NCBI GenBank assembly: GCA_944392605.1
Contig: CALXXE010000003.1
Span: 62,001 to 126,000 of the forward strand
DNA length: 64,000 nucleotides
Direction of reading: 5' to 3'
Source: an uncultured Clostridia bacterium
GTDB taxonomy: Bacteria > Bacillota > Clostridia > TANB77 > CAG-508
Made by a program: the position numbers and the translations under genes. This document shows positions 63,946 to 64,000 of this stretch, one piece after another. The notes under the pieces are model-generated. The model was not told the DNA's origin. It worked only from the letters and a program-made list of their open reading frames with translations, and searched no databases. Every line of letters starts with the position of its first letter. The first letter of the stretch is position 1.

Positions 63946-64000
63946 AATACCTCCTTTCTATAAAGTAATAAATTTAATAAAGACATCCCTTTTATTTTAT
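63946..64000. other. Window end, promoter side of the minus-strand MutS-like gene
   Basis: Contains only the ribosome-binding site of the minus-strand gene and AT-rich DNA. Confidence 0.5.

Larger units (their letters stand above)
22788..64000 (+). mobile_element. Tn1549-type integrative conjugative element, left end to window edge
   Basis: The order parA-parB, CnaB adhesin, methylase-helicase, primase, mobC-relaxase, PcfB, ArdC-like, VirD4, VirB2-like, VirB6, PrgI, VirB4, sortase B and CHAP is the backbone of Tn1549 and the related clostridial CTns. The left edge is inferred from the broken prepilin-like gene. No integrase, excisionase or right end is seen before 64000, so the 55.5-64 kb cargo including the DGR lies inside the ICE if the right end is further on. 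That part is inference. Confidence 0.7.

Noticed and set aside
22788..64000. CRISPR array or Cas genes
   Set aside because: No regularly spaced repeats and no Cas-like protein were found; the only long direct repeats are the DGR TR/VR and the 69-base module.

Overview
The window is strongly AT-rich DNA from a Gram-positive bacterium of the Bacillota, most likely an uncultured, gut-type Clostridia. The evidence is the chromosomal gene set (radA-disA, split and divergent secD/secF, mutL, miaA, sepF-divIVA, a TasA-like matrix cluster), near-exclusive AGA for arginine, and a Tn1549-type integrative conjugative element (ICE). The genus cannot be named from the sequence.

Layout. 1-20300 is conserved chromosome: radA (cut by the window edge), disA, a membrane cyclophilin, tRNA-His and tRNA-Gln, a PHP phosphoesterase, a biotin ligase, three TasA-like or membrane-anchored proteins and a large secreted protein, an HD phosphohydrolase, secDF, mutL, miaA, an HlyD-like protein, sepF and divIVA. 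Three single-gene cassettes (4695-5473, 6135-6626, 13348-14025) sit between these genes. Each has its own promoter and terminator and a GC-richer codon usage. 20300-22790 holds a large hairpin, a prepilin-like protein with an FGE/C-type-lectin-like C-terminus, a decayed ISAs1-type transposase and a prepilin-like gene cut after about 20 codons. That cut is read here as the left ICE junction. 22790-55500 is the ICE backbone: parA/parB, a thioester plus CnaB surface protein, a giant methylase-helicase with a tnpV gene nested in another frame, a primase, a candidate oriT, mobC, relaxase, pcfB, an ArdC-like protein, VirD4, a VirB2-like protein, an MT-A70 methylase, VirB6, PrgI, VirB4, sortase B and a CHAP hydrolase. 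55500-59650 is accessory cargo of small membrane proteins and a regulator. No integrase or right end lies in the window.

59980-63950 is a diversity-generating retroelement (DGR): a prepilin-like target with a C-type-lectin variable repeat (VR, 61105-61258), a MutS-domain-I-like gene, avd, the template repeat (TR, 62232-62385) and the reverse transcriptase, plus a second MutS-I-like gene on the other strand. VR and TR differ at 18 positions over 154 aligned bases, and every difference is at a TR adenine.

The most unusual observation is a systematic reading-frame rule. Eight otherwise intact genes (disA, the HD gene, parA, the ICE methylase-helicase five times, virD4, virB6, the CHAP gene and the DGR reverse transcriptase) are each broken by one extra C placed directly before a glycine codon. 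Each time this creates an in-frame CGG. Skipping that C restores full length and a conserved glycine at all 12 sites. By eye, in-frame CGG occurs nowhere else in the native, ICE or DGR genes. The only exceptions are four ordinary arginine CGGs inside two of the alien-codon cassettes. This suggests that CGG is unassigned here and that CGGN is read as glycine by a +1 shift or a four-base codon. A consistent sequence error is the alternative to exclude. Three ICE genes also appear to start at AUA behind good Shine-Dalgarno sequences.
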